Source of the DNA: Planctomycetaceae bacterium
GTDB lineage: Bacteria; Planctomycetota; Planctomycetia; Planctomycetales; Planctomycetaceae
Assembly: GCA_015485495.1 (NCBI GenBank)
Contig: WFTL01000078.1
Coordinates: 1 to 36,734, forward strand
Direction: 5' to 3'
Length of the DNA stretch: 36,734 bases
Below the pieces are notes generated by a model. The model did no database searches. It worked only from the letters and a program-made list of their open reading frames with translations, and had not been told where the DNA came from. Both the position numbers and the translations under genes were made by a program. Below are positions 24,898-33,851 of the stretch, in pieces; the first letter of the stretch is position 1; each line of letters begins with the position of its first letter.

Positions 24898-26316
24898 ATG
24901 CGATCTTCGTTTCGTGGTGCTGTCTGTCTGTGCCTGGTCACGTTCGCTGCAGCGGCCTGGCCGTGTCGTCTGCAGGCCGATCAGATGCCGCCGGACGGCC
25001 CGTTTGTGAACGGCTATGCGCAGCCGCTGAGTGTGGCGCCGGGCGACCAGGTGCATCTGCATCTGTCATCCAGCGATCCGACTGTGCGCATCGCCATCGA
25101 CCGTGTGGGGGCTCAGAGAACCCCCGTATTTTCCGGCACCATTCGCAACGTTCAGAGGCATCCGATTCCCGATCGCGCCTCGTCTCACGGCTGCGGCTGG
25201 CCGGCGGCTGTGAGTGTGCCGGTGGATGCTTCCTGGAAAAGCGGTTACTACGAAGCGCAGCTTTCCATCGGAAGCGGGAAGACGGCCGCTTCCGGCACTC
25301 TGTTTTTCGTGGTGCGTTCTGCCGCACCGGGAACGGAATCGTCCATTCTGCTGCAACTGGCCACGAACACCTACAACGCCTACACGAACTGGGGCGGACA
25401 CAGCCTGTATTCGTATCACGACCGCGATGGTCTGCAGGGACATCGTGTGTCGTTCGAGCGGCCTTTGCATTCGCAGTTCAACAACTGGGAACGTCCGTTC
25501 GTCGTCTGGGCGGAGCAGAACGGGTACGTTCTGGATTATGCGGTCAACACGGATCTGGAGTTCCATCCGGAACTGCTGTCGCATTACCGCCTGGTGCTCA
25601 GCGTGGGCCACGACGAATACTGGTCGGCTCCCATGCGCGATCATCTGGAGCAGTTCATCGCTCAGGGCGGCAACGTGGCATTTTTCAGCGGCAACACGTG
25701 CTGCTGGCAGGTGCGCAGCGAAGACGATGGGCGGGCTCTGACCTGCTGGAAACAGTGGTACAACATGGATCCGCTGTTTCGGCGCGGAGATCACCGTCTG
25801 CTGAGCACGCTGTGGAGCCATCATCTGGTGGGCCGCCCGGAAAACCGGCTGACGGGCGTGGGATTTCTCTGGGGCGGCTACCACCGCAGTCACGGTCAGT
25901 TCATGGACGGACCGGCATCTTTCGAAGTGCATCGGCCGGATCACTGGCTGCTGGCCGGAACAGGGCTTCAGCGTGGAGACCGCTTCGGAGGAAAAGACAC
26001 GATCGTCGGGTATGAATGCGACGGCTGCGAAATGGAATGGCGCGACGGAATGCCCTTTCCCACGCATCGCGACGGCACACCGGACAGCATGGTGATTGTG
26101 GCCACCTGCCCGGCGCGCTGGGCTCCAGGCGATTCGTTGTGGTACGACCGGTTTCCCGCTGACCGCACAGGAGCGGCCGTGCTGGGAACCTGGACGGGCG
26201 GCGGCACAGTCGTCACGGCCGGAACCACCGACTGGGCGCACGGTCTGCGGGGTGGCGATCCGGTGGTCCGGCAGATCACTCGCAACGTGCTGGACCGGCT
26301 GTCGTCCGATCGCTGA
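24898..26316 (+). CDS. Exported N,N-dimethylformamidase beta-subunit-like protein
   Basis: A 472-residue secreted protein. The signal peptide is MRSSFRGAVCLCLVTFAAAA with cleavage near LQA-DQ. An N-terminal beta-sandwich (about 30-145) precedes the domain related to the large subunit of N,N-dimethylformamidase: NTYNAYTNWGGHSLY at 157-171, VGHDEYWS at 236-243, FFSGNTCCW at 262-270, GYECDG at 371-376 and TDWAHGL near the end. In the known enzyme a non-haem iron is held by two Tyr and a Glu; Y162, Y241 and E373 are candidates here, not proven. The ATG at 24898 starts the signal peptide; the frame runs upstream through the minisatellite without support. Real substrate unknown. Confidence 0.82.
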   Translation: MRSSFRGAVCLCLVTFAAAAWPCRLQADQMPPDGPFVNGYAQPLSVAPGDQVHLHLSSSDPTVRIAIDRVGAQRTPVFSGTIRNVQRHPIPDRASSHGCGWPAAVSVPVDASWKSGYYEAQLSIGSGKTAASGTLFFVVRSAAPGTESSILLQLATNTYNAYTNWGGHSLYSYHDRDGLQGHRVSFERPLHSQFNNWERPFVVWAEQNGYVLDYAVNTDLEFHPELLSHYRLVLSVGHDEYWSAPMRDHLEQFIAQGGNVAFFSGNTCCWQVRSEDDGRALTCWKQWYNMDPLFRRGDHRLLSTLWSHHLVGRPENRLTGVGFLWGGYHRSHGQFMDGPASFEVHRPDHWLLAGTGLQRGDRFGGKDTIVGYECDGCEMEWRDGMPFPTHRDGTPDSMVIVATCPARWAPGDSLWYDRFPADRTGAAVLGTWTGGGTVVTAGTTDWAHGLRGGDPVVRQITRNVLDRLSSDR

Positions 26317-26466
26317 CAGCGGCCGACTGTGCGGAACGCCGCCTGCAGGCCGTCAAAGCGTTTCGCCGCCTCACCAGCAGACCGCGCCCGCCGTGGGTTC
26401 AGCGCGGAGTCTCTCCAGCACCGTGTCATGACAGCACCGTGCCGGTTCCGACGCGGAGTCGGGCAT
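26317..26466. other. Convergent intergenic region with short direct repeats
   Basis: 150 bases between two convergent stops. AGCACCGTG and CGCGGAGTC each occur twice (about 26399-26463). No hairpin with T run was seen. Confidence 0.3.
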
Positions 26467-27186
26467 TCAGTTGGCTTTTGCCTCCGAAGTCAGTTCCCGA
26501 ATGCGGATGTTCTTCCAGGACACATCGAACGGGCCGGTGCCTGGGCGAATCCCGTGCACCTGCAGTCCGATGTGGCCTTTGGGATGCGTTTTCCAGATCG
26601 CTTCATCGGTCAGGTCGGCGACGGGATGACCGTTGATCCAGGTCTGGATGCGGGGCCCCCGGGCCACGATGCGGAAATGGTTCCACTGGCCGTTTTTCAT
26701 GTAGTTGTGAGCGTGCTGCGGGTCGCGCGGTTCCGGAGACAGCCAGCCGCGTCCGGTGGCTTCTCCGTAGATGTAACCGGACTGTCCGGGGCTGGCTTCG
26801 ATTTCCACCTGCGGACCGTGAAAGCGTTTCAGGCTGCGCCGGCGTTTCTGTTCATCTTCGATACCGGCCACGTCCGCTTCGGTCTTTTCCCGGGAACGAA
26901 TCTGGCATCCGGAATTGAGCTGGTCGTGAACCCGGACATCGAATTCCAGTTCGAAATCGGCATACTGTTTTTCGGACGCCAGAAACGTGTTCGGACTTCC
27001 GTCCACCGTGACCCCTCGAATGGCTCCGTCGACGACTTCATACTTCGCCCGGCCGTGGCCCTGAACGGCCCAGCCGGTGAGTGTTTTTCCGTCGAACAGC
27101 GACACCCAGCCGTCATCCGCACAGGCCGGATCTGAAACCGTTCCGAAAAGAACCACACCAATGGTCAGCGACAGCAGTCGATTCAC
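26467..27186 (-). CDS. Secreted DUF1080 (3-keto-disaccharide hydrolase) family protein
   Basis: A 239-residue exported concanavalin-like beta-sandwich protein. The signal peptide is NRLLSLTIGVVLFGTVSDPACA, then the family opening DDGWVSLFDGKTLTGWAVQG, YADFELEFDVRV, NSGCQIRS, GYIYGEATGRGW, KNGQWNHFRIVARG and THPKGHIGLQVHG, all in the usual order, so the single domain is complete. Members are described as 3-keto-glycoside hydrolases and are greatly expanded in planctomycetes. The GTG at 27186 is preferred because AGGAAAG precedes it and it starts the signal peptide directly; an ATG at 27207 lacks a ribosome site. A sigma-70-like promoter lies about 80 bases upstream. Confidence 0.9.
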   Translation of the reverse strand: MNRLLSLTIGVVLFGTVSDPACADDGWVSLFDGKTLTGWAVQGHGRAKYEVVDGAIRGVTVDGSPNTFLASEKQYADFELEFDVRVHDQLNSGCQIRSREKTEADVAGIEDEQKRRRSLKRFHGPQVEIEASPGQSGYIYGEATGRGWLSPEPRDPQHAHNYMKNGQWNHFRIVARGPRIQTWINGHPVADLTDEAIWKTHPKGHIGLQVHGIRPGTGPFDVSWKNIRIRELTSEAKAN

Positions 27187-27603
27187 AGTTTTTCTTTCCT
27201 GCAGCATGGGATAAAAAGGGAGCAAGGAGTGTCCGGCTCCTGTTCGGAGCCGACCGGACCGGTCACTATAGCGGCCGCCTGCAGCCCGTGTCGACGATTG
27301 TTCTGCCCTTCTCTTCGCAGACAGATCGGGGCACGGTGCACGGAAACGGCCGGACGGCTTCTGCCGGTCTGCCCGCCCGGGTCCGGACACGAAATGATCG
27401 GTTGTCAGTCGTGTTTCCCCGGGGAAGGATTTGGCAGCGGTTCCGGATCCTGTGGTTTGAGTTCCGACATCGCCGTGAGTTCCGGCAGAAGCGAGCGCGA
27501 CGCCGTGAAACGGGGACAGGCCAGCCCTGGCGGTGCGGGGCGTCCGGCCGTTCCGGGGCCTCGAACCGGGCAGGGAGTTTCGTTCTGTTCAGCAGGATGT
27601 GTC
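27187..27603. other. Divergent promoter region of DUF1080 and Deg protease genes
   Basis: 417 bases without a supported gene. It holds the minus-strand promoter listed separately and the leader of the protease gene, whose ATG has AGCAGGA upstream. The protease frame remains open back to 27229 but with no signal or domain in that stretch. Confidence 0.4.
27265..27294 (-). promoter_or_regulatory. Sigma-70-like promoter of the DUF1080 gene
   Basis: On the minus strand TCGACA (27294-27289) and TATAGT (27270-27265) each match the consensus at five of six positions and are separated by 18 bases. The predicted start near 27258 leaves a leader of about 72 bases before the GTG at 27186. Confidence 0.45.
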
Positions 27604-28761
27604 ATGAAACAGCAGGTGTCGTCCTTTGTTTACGGATTTCTGGGAGCCGGACTGGCGGTGTGGCTGCTGTCGCCGGCGGCACCGCATCTGGTCCATGCCC
27701 GATCGGATCCTTCGCGAGCCCGATCTGGTGCTCCGCGGCCTGTCCCGGCTGCAGTGGATGCAGGCCTGTTCAGCGCCGATGGTCTGACGCCGGAAGAAGC
27801 GGTCAGTGTGCGCGTGTATGAACGCAACAACCGGGGAGTGGTGAACATCATCACCCGCACTGTCCGCAGCGACGGGCTGTTCATGCTGGAACGCGATTCT
27901 GAAGGAGCCGGTTCCGGGTCGGTCATCGATCGCAAAGGGCACATTCTGACGAATTACCACGTGATCGAAGATGCTCGTCAGGTCAAGGTGACCCTGTTCA
28001 ACGGAAAGACCTATGCGGCCACACTGGTGGGGGCCGACCCGGTCAACGACACAGCCGTGATCCGCATCGATGCGCCGCCGGACAGTCTGTATCCGATCGA
28101 ATTCGGCGATTCCGGACGCCTCCGCGTGGGCATGAAGGTGTTCGCCATCGGCAATCCGTTCGGTCTGGAACGCACCATGACCACGGGCATCATTTCCAGT
28201 CTGAACCGGTCGCTGCAGGTGACGGAAAGCCGTTCCATCAAATCGATTATTCAGGTGGACGCCGCAGTGAATCCGGGAAATTCGGGCGGGCCGCTGCTGG
28301 ATTCGCGCGGCCGGCTGATCGGCGTGAACACGGCGATTGCCAGCCGAACCGGGCAGAGCGCCGGAGTAGGGTTCGCGATTCCTTCCAGTCTGCTCATGCG
28401 CGTCGTCCCTCAGCTCATCCGCCACGGCCGCGTCATCCGGCCGGACATCGGCATTCTGAGGGTTTTCGAACTGGACCGGGGCCTGCTGATCACGCGTCTG
28501 GCGCCCGGCGGTCCGGCGGAACGGGCGGGGCTGCGGGGCCCGCGGGTCACTCGGGAGCGGCGCGGCCCGCTGGTGATTGAACGCACGGATCGGTCGGCGG
28601 CTGATCTGATCATCGCGGTGGATGATCAGCCGGTCACGTCGGTGGACGATTTTCTCAGCCACATCGAATCGCACCGCCCGGGCGACCAGGTCGTTCTCAC
28701 GGTGATTCGCGGATCGTCGGAAATCCGCATCCCGGTTCGTCTGGGTGAGATGCCTCCGTAG
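27604..28761 (+). CDS. Deg/HtrA-type trypsin-like serine protease with one PDZ domain
   Basis: A 385-residue envelope protease of the S1C family. One N-terminal membrane anchor or uncleaved signal, FVYGFLGAGLAVWLL, at 8-22 is followed by a low-complexity linker to about 55. The protease domain has His119 in LTNYHVIED, Asp149 in PVNDTAVIRI and Ser227 in NPGNSGGPLL, so it should be active. A single PDZ domain (about 280-380) contains an extra basic loop, GPRVTRERRGPLVIER, before the second half. It would degrade or check misfolded proteins outside the cytoplasmic membrane. The ATG at 27604 follows AGCAGGATGT. Its stop is 32 bases from the stop of the convergent secreted protein gene. Confidence 0.92.
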   Translation: MKQQVSSFVYGFLGAGLAVWLLSPAAPHLVHARSDPSRARSGAPRPVPAAVDAGLFSADGLTPEEAVSVRVYERNNRGVVNIITRTVRSDGLFMLERDSEGAGSGSVIDRKGHILTNYHVIEDARQVKVTLFNGKTYAATLVGADPVNDTAVIRIDAPPDSLYPIEFGDSGRLRVGMKVFAIGNPFGLERTMTTGIISSLNRSLQVTESRSIKSIIQVDAAVNPGNSGGPLLDSRGRLIGVNTAIASRTGQSAGVGFAIPSSLLMRVVPQLIRHGRVIRPDIGILRVFELDRGLLITRLAPGGPAERAGLRGPRVTRERRGPLVIERTDRSAADLIIAVDDQPVTSVDDFLSHIESHRPGDQVVLTVIRGSSEIRIPVRLGEMPP

Positions 28762-28793
28762 CAGTCGAACCCGCGGGACGTCTGCATCGGGCG

Positions 28794-31103
28794 TCAATCG
28801 GCGGGACGTTCGTGTTTCAGCGGCGGGCGCGGAGGACCGTTGTACGGTGCGGCGCCGACTGACAAATTGCGTTCCGGCACGGTCGTCAGAACGGGATCAT
28901 CTGTCTGTGGAGCGGTGATCATGCCGTAGTAACGGCCCATCCAGTAGGCTTCCAGCCAGCCTCCAGGATCAGAAACCACGCGGCCGCCGTCGGGGCCGTC
29001 CAGCCGCATAAAATCGGCATCCCAGCGATTGGGTGCCGTTTCACGGGGATTCAGAGGGCGGGGGCGTTCGGAATATTCCCGGTAACCGGGTGGCATGTGC
29101 AGATCATCCCGGTGAGAATTCGTCCAGGACCAGCGGCGCAGATCCAGCGGCCATCCTCGCAGATGTTCCACAGCCTGCTGTGTTTCGCAGTCGTTTCCGG
29201 TCAGAGCGCCGTACAGGAAATGGAACCAGGGAACAGCTTCGGATCGCTTGATCTCCCAGCTCCGTTCCAGACTGCGCCGCCACACGGATTTCAGAGACGG
29301 ATCGGTTTCATACTGAATGAGCGGAAAATAGGCGAAGAAGGCCAGACGGTCATCGAAAATCGTGAATTCCTGCGGTGGAAACGTGATTTTCTGTCTGAGA
29401 ATGTCGGACAGGTAGCCCTGCTGTCGGTGAAACTGTTTCGCCCGCGCAAACTTTTCGTCTCCCGTGAAATGCAGAGCCGTCGTCAGGTAGCTGAACGCTT
29501 CCATCCCGTTCAGACCACGGGCGTAATACCCGTAGGGTGTCTGCAGATAGTCCGGATCCCAGCGGGCCCAGCGAGTCGGCTTTCCATCAACGTCGCGCAG
29601 CACGAAGCCATTGTCCACAATGTGTCCGACGACGCGATGCAGATGGTCGACGGCCCAGTCGCGGTCTTCTTCCCGGGCCGCCAGATTCAGAAACACGACG
29701 GTGGCGTAAATCTGAGCATCCACTTCATCGCTGGAAGTGTCTCCCTTCCATTCCCAGCGTTCATCCTCGGTTCGGTGCCATTCGGCCGGCAGACCGCCGG
29801 ATCCGGTGGATGACTGGTGGGCGTCTTCTCCCACTGCGAAAATCGAACGGGCGGGGAAGCCGTCCAGTGGTGTGATTTCTTCCGACCATTTGACGGAGCG
29901 CATCATATCTACGGCTTCTTCCCTTGCCTGTTCGCTGCCGGTCACGGCGTATTCGAAACATCGCGCGGCCAGGTAATGGCTGCTGTAGCCGACATCGTTG
30001 TCGCTGACTTCCCGCACCCAGCGGCCGTTTTCCAGCAGCAGACTGTGAACAAATCCCAGGCGTTTCATGCCCCATTCACGAAGCCAGCGTTCGTAGTACG
30101 CCGCCTTCTTTGCCAGCGTGTACGGTTCATACCGAATGATGCTCAGCCCGCCGCGCGTGGCCAGGCAGACCCGTCCGGAACCGCAGGCGACCGCCGTGAC
30201 GGAATCATGCGGAATCCATCGCTGGTATCCGAAGAACTGGTATTCGTCTCTGACCCGACGAATGGCTCCGCGATTCGTCCCGATCCACAGATCCCGGTCG
30301 AATCCGGTCGCCAGACAGGTGGTGTCGTGATAACACAGCCCGTCGTCTCCATCGATGTGATACCAGGTCGCTCCCCGCAGTACATTCAGTCCCTCACTGG
30401 TGGCCACGAACAGGCGGCTTCCTGCGGCGTGGATATCGCGGATGACGCATCCGCGTTCCAGAGTGCCCCAGTCGGCGATACCGTCGTACGTGATGCGTCG
30501 GCCTTCCAGCAGACCGACGCGTCGGCCGTCGTGCACATACAGCGTGCCGGACCACGAATCGACTCCCAGAACAGTGGCGTCCCGGGCAGTCGGTTCGTTC
30601 AGCGCTGTCAGCTGTCGGTCCTGAACGGCGAACAACTGGCGATCGATCGCGGCCACGAGCCGGCCGTCGTGCAGACAGAAATCGGCAACGGAGCGGTCCG
30701 TCAGCTGCTCCCACGAACCGTTCTGCCGGCACCACAGTCCCGACGGGCCGGCCGCATAAAGATGACCCGACATGCTTTTCAGAATCCGGATGGCTCCTGA
30801 GACGCCCGGCCGACGGATCAGTTCATTGCCGTCAGCCGTCAGCAGCCCGCTGTGATCTGCTGCCCACACCTGGCCGTCGTGAATGGCGACGGCCGTCAAA
30901 GGGGAATCGGTGGGGAACAACTGAGGAATTTCCTGCAGGTACACTTCGTCCGCAATGGGCTCCCACAGAGGAGTGTCCGGGTGCTTCAGTTGTGCCGGAA
31001 CCGCTGCACACAGTGACAGTGCAGCTCCTGCGGCGACGGCCGTCTGAAACAGTCGAGACACACTTCGGACGTGACGGGAAAGAACGGCAGGATCCGGAAT
31101 CAT
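28794..31103 (-). CDS. Secreted protein: beta-propeller repeats plus helical (alpha/alpha) barrel domain
   Basis: A 769-residue exported protein. A signal peptide ends near PAQL at 38. Residues about 68-325 form propeller blades of the two-component-regulator type, seen as repeated DGxVWAADHSGLLTA, HLYAAGPSGLW, LFVATSEGLNVL, DLWIGTNRGAIRR and VCLATRGGLSII. No histidine kinase follows; instead residues about 330-715 are helix-rich with YYARGLNGMEAFSYL, SDNDVGYSSHYLAARCFEYA and AVPWFHFLYGALTG, resembling the six-hairpin (alpha/alpha) barrel of glycoside hydrolases and epimerases. The C-terminal 60 residues are Pro-rich. The ATG at 31103 is the only start that keeps the signal peptide; its ribosome site is weak. 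Enzyme activity is not established. Confidence 0.85.
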   Translation of the reverse strand: MIPDPAVLSRHVRSVSRLFQTAVAAGAALSLCAAVPAQLKHPDTPLWEPIADEVYLQEIPQLFPTDSPLTAVAIHDGQVWAADHSGLLTADGNELIRRPGVSGAIRILKSMSGHLYAAGPSGLWCRQNGSWEQLTDRSVADFCLHDGRLVAAIDRQLFAVQDRQLTALNEPTARDATVLGVDSWSGTLYVHDGRRVGLLEGRRITYDGIADWGTLERGCVIRDIHAAGSRLFVATSEGLNVLRGATWYHIDGDDGLCYHDTTCLATGFDRDLWIGTNRGAIRRVRDEYQFFGYQRWIPHDSVTAVACGSGRVCLATRGGLSIIRYEPYTLAKKAAYYERWLREWGMKRLGFVHSLLLENGRWVREVSDNDVGYSSHYLAARCFEYAVTGSEQAREEAVDMMRSVKWSEEITPLDGFPARSIFAVGEDAHQSSTGSGGLPAEWHRTEDERWEWKGDTSSDEVDAQIYATVVFLNLAAREEDRDWAVDHLHRVVGHIVDNGFVLRDVDGKPTRWARWDPDYLQTPYGYYARGLNGMEAFSYLTTALHFTGDEKFARAKQFHRQQGYLSDILRQKITFPPQEFTIFDDRLAFFAYFPLIQYETDPSLKSVWRRSLERSWEIKRSEAVPWFHFLYGALTGNDCETQQAVEHLRGWPLDLRRWSWTNSHRDDLHMPPGYREYSERPRPLNPRETAPNRWDADFMRLDGPDGGRVVSDPGGWLEAYWMGRYYGMITAPQTDDPVLTTVPERNLSVGAAPYNGPPRPPLKHERPAD

Positions 31104-31522
31104 GAGAAATCGCTGTGTTGTTCAGGTAAGAAAAAGCCGCGGGAGGGCCAGGAAAAAGGCGACAGGCAGGAAACCGGTTGGTCCGGGTATTCTGAAGACC
31201 ACCCCGGCCAAATGAAATCTTCCGCTTTTCGTTCATGGTGAGAATTTCCGGGGCGGCCGTTCCACAGGGGGCCCGTCGACATCGAAACAGGACAGCGAAC
31301 GTGGACACTTTTCGGCAGGTTCGCTTCCTGCCAGAATCACTCATCGCCGATTCACCGAACTGACCGCGGCCTGCCGACGCAGCGGCCCCGGGACACCGCA
31401 GTGCATTCGGCCGCCGGGTCGGTCCGGCAGCAGCCGAACCGGTTCCGAAGGACCTGGCCGGCAGACCGGAGGCGGCGTTCGGGCTGTCGCGGCGCGCTTG
31501 AAGATTCATTCAGGAGACGAAT
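31104..31522. other. Divergent intergenic region upstream of creatininase gene
   Basis: 419 bases separate the secreted propeller protein (minus) from the creatininase-family gene (plus). No gene, clear promoter or hairpin is supported. Two T-rich pyrimidine runs on the minus strand lie about 20-70 bases before the ATG at 31103. Confidence 0.35.
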
Positions 31523-32278
31523 ATGGAACTGGCGAATCTGACCTGGCCGCAGGTGGATGCACTCAGCCGCGACATGCCGGTCGTCATTCCGGTGGCGGCG
31601 CTGGAACAGCACGGACGCCACATGCCGCTGTTCACCGACAGCCTGCTTCTGGGGGAAATCGTGCGGCGGGTCCACGAACGTCTCAACGATCGCATCCTGC
31701 TGGTTCCGCTGATGTGGCTGGGCAATTCGCACCACCATATGGATTTCCCGGGAACCGTGTCGGCCGAACCGCGCGTGTGGCTGGATCTGCTGGAAGGTCT
31801 GGCCGACAACTTCGTCACGCACGGATTTCGCCGCATCGTGGTTGTCAACGGACACGGCGGAAACGATGTGCCGGGACGGCAGGCACTGTTCGAACTGCGT
31901 CAGAAGTACCGGGCCCGCCGCGACCTGCTGCTCCTGCTGGCGACCTACTGGAATCTGGCGGATCCGCAGAAACACATTCACGGCCTGAAACAGTCGTCCA
32001 TGCTGCATGCGTGCGAATGGGAAACGTCCATGATCCTGCGGCTCAACGAACACCTCGTTCATCAGCATGAATCGGTCGCCGGTGTGGAAGAAGGCGATGC
32101 GTTTCAGCCGGCTCAGCGGGCCTGGACCATTCCCGATCGAACGCAGGACGGTCACATCGGATTTCCCGATGCCGCATCCGCAGACAAAGGCGAACAGCTT
32201 TTTCAGGTGTTTTCGGACGGTCTGGAGCGGCTTTTGCGTCGCGTGATCGACTGGGACGGACGATCGTGGAACGCCTGA
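31523..32278 (+). CDS. Creatininase-family amidohydrolase
   Basis: A 251-residue cytosolic metal-dependent amidohydrolase. The family metal ligands are visible: Glu28 and His30 in VAALEQHGRHMPL, Asp39 in FTDSLL, and His111 in VVVNGHGGND; HACEWETSMI near 172 supplies the late conserved Glu. The family includes creatinine amidohydrolase and F420 or mycofactocin-system enzymes, and many planctomycete members have no assigned substrate, so creatinine itself is not implied. The ATG at 31523 has CAGGAG seven bases away. It precedes a Tat-exported unknown protein (160 bases) and an FG-GAP protein on the same strand; operon membership is possible, not shown. Confidence 0.93.
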   Translation: MELANLTWPQVDALSRDMPVVIPVAALEQHGRHMPLFTDSLLLGEIVRRVHERLNDRILLVPLMWLGNSHHHMDFPGTVSAEPRVWLDLLEGLADNFVTHGFRRIVVVNGHGGNDVPGRQALFELRQKYRARRDLLLLLATYWNLADPQKHIHGLKQSSMLHACEWETSMILRLNEHLVHQHESVAGVEEGDAFQPAQRAWTIPDRTQDGHIGFPDAASADKGEQLFQVFSDGLERLLRRVIDWDGRSWNA

Positions 32279-32438
32279 CGATCTCGAAACGGCCGTTCAT
32301 GCGAAGGACAGCCGTTCGATTTCCGCACAGCACGCAGATCGAACGCGGGAGTCCCCGTTTTGCCGCCGCCTTCTGTTTTCGAACGGGCGGCCGAGTTATC
32401 CTGCACGCATCCTTCCGGACAGAAAACAGGAACAGATC

Positions 32439-33752
32439 ATGAAAAGTACTCAGACAACTGCCGGCCGCCGTCGTTTTCTTGGGGCTTTGTCTGCCGGCGC
32501 AGCGACCTGGGGAGCGGCCGCCTGCGGGGCCGGCCCTTTGATTCGTTCGGCGGCCGGAGCCGTCTCAGCGGGCCGGAAGCCGCGGGTGGCCTTCATCGGT
32601 ACGGAAGTCCGCACACATTCGCACGCGCAGCATTTTCTGGATCGGCATGCGATGGGCTACACCTGGCAGGGCCGCTGGCAGGAACCCCGCGTCGAAATCG
32701 TGTCGGTGTATATCGATCAGTCTCCGGAGCGTGATCTGACGGACGAGCGGGTGCGGCGCTACGGGCTGAACCGGGTTCCCACCCTGGAAGACGCACTCAC
32801 TCTGGGCGGATCAAAACTGGCGGTAGACGGTGTCATCGTGATCGGAGAACACGGCGATTACCCGGTGAACGAAAAGGGGCAGCGTCGCTATCCCCGCTAT
32901 GAATGGTTCAAACGCGTGGTGAAGATCTTCGAAGAATCCGGACGCAGTGTTCCCGTGTTCAATGACAAACACCTGTCGACCGTGTGGGAGGAATGCGTGG
33001 AAATGGTGGACGATTCCAGACGCCTGGAATTTCCGTTTCTGGCCGGGTCGTCTCTGCCGGTCACGCGGCGGATGCCGGCGATCGACATGCCCTGGGGAGC
33101 CGCTTTACGGGAAAGCGTGTGTGTGGCCTACGGCGGTGTGGACAGTTACGACTTTCATGCCTGGGAAACGGCCCAGTGCATGTCGGAACGGCGGGCCGGC
33201 GGAGAATGCGGAATTCGTCAGGTGCACGCTTTGAAAGGCGACCGGCTCTGGCAGCGCCTGGCTCAGGACGACTGCCAGACGACCCGGAAACTGATCGTGT
33301 CGGCTCTGACGCGCAGCCACAATCTCCCGGTGCAGACCGGTTTCCCTGTCGCTCCGGTGTCCATGCCGTGGCTGCAGGACACCATGCCGGACACGATCGG
33401 ATTTCTGGCCGAACACCGGGACGGGTTTCGGACGACCGTGCTGCTGACCGATATTCAGGATTTCAACTACGCCGGCATGCTGGACGACGGTTCCATCGTA
33501 TCCTGTCAGATGTATCTGCCGATGCCCGGGCACGGATCCACGACGGCCGACTTTTTCAATCCTCTGGCCCGGCACATCGAAACGATGATGATCGAACGCC
33601 GGGCTCCGTATCCTGTCGAACGCACTCTGCTGACATCAGGGATGGTCATCGGCGGCGTGGACAGTCTGTTCGCCGGCCAGAAACCCATCGCGACTCCTCA
33701 GATGGCCGTTCGCTATCAGGGACCGCGGGAATCCACCTTCTGGGCCGACTGA
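32439..33752 (+). CDS. Tat-exported conserved protein of unknown function
   Basis: A 437-residue protein with a twin-arginine signal, TAGRRRFLGALSAGAATWGA, at 8-27, therefore exported folded, perhaps with a cofactor. The mature part opens with RKPRVAFIGTEVRTHSHAQHF, which looks like the first strand and loop of a Rossmann-type fold related to Gfo/Idh proteins, but the EKP motif is missing. Distinctive stretches are IGEHGDYPVNEKGQRRYPRY, VPVFNDKHLSTVWEE, AYGGVDSYDFHAWE and QMYLPMPGHGSTTADFF. I do not recognise a characterised family. The ATG at 32439 has AACAGGAAC upstream and starts the signal peptide. It follows the creatininase gene. Confidence 0.85.
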   Translation: MKSTQTTAGRRRFLGALSAGAATWGAAACGAGPLIRSAAGAVSAGRKPRVAFIGTEVRTHSHAQHFLDRHAMGYTWQGRWQEPRVEIVSVYIDQSPERDLTDERVRRYGLNRVPTLEDALTLGGSKLAVDGVIVIGEHGDYPVNEKGQRRYPRYEWFKRVVKIFEESGRSVPVFNDKHLSTVWEECVEMVDDSRRLEFPFLAGSSLPVTRRMPAIDMPWGAALRESVCVAYGGVDSYDFHAWETAQCMSERRAGGECGIRQVHALKGDRLWQRLAQDDCQTTRKLIVSALTRSHNLPVQTGFPVAPVSMPWLQDTMPDTIGFLAEHRDGFRTTVLLTDIQDFNYAGMLDDGSIVSCQMYLPMPGHGSTTADFFNPLARHIETMMIERRAPYPVERTLLTSGMVIGGVDSLFAGQKPIATPQMAVRYQGPRESTFWAD

Positions 33753-33851
33753 CGACGGTCTGCGGGGACGGAGTCTCCGGACATTCACAGGCTGGTCGGT
33801 CTGTCGTCTGTCGATCCGGCTGCAGAATCGCTTCACGGGCATCGTGGTATC

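Noticed and set aside
27589-28797. Minus-strand open frame (402 codons) opposite the Deg protease
   Set aside because: Shadow of the protease, whose catalytic triad is intact on the plus strand.
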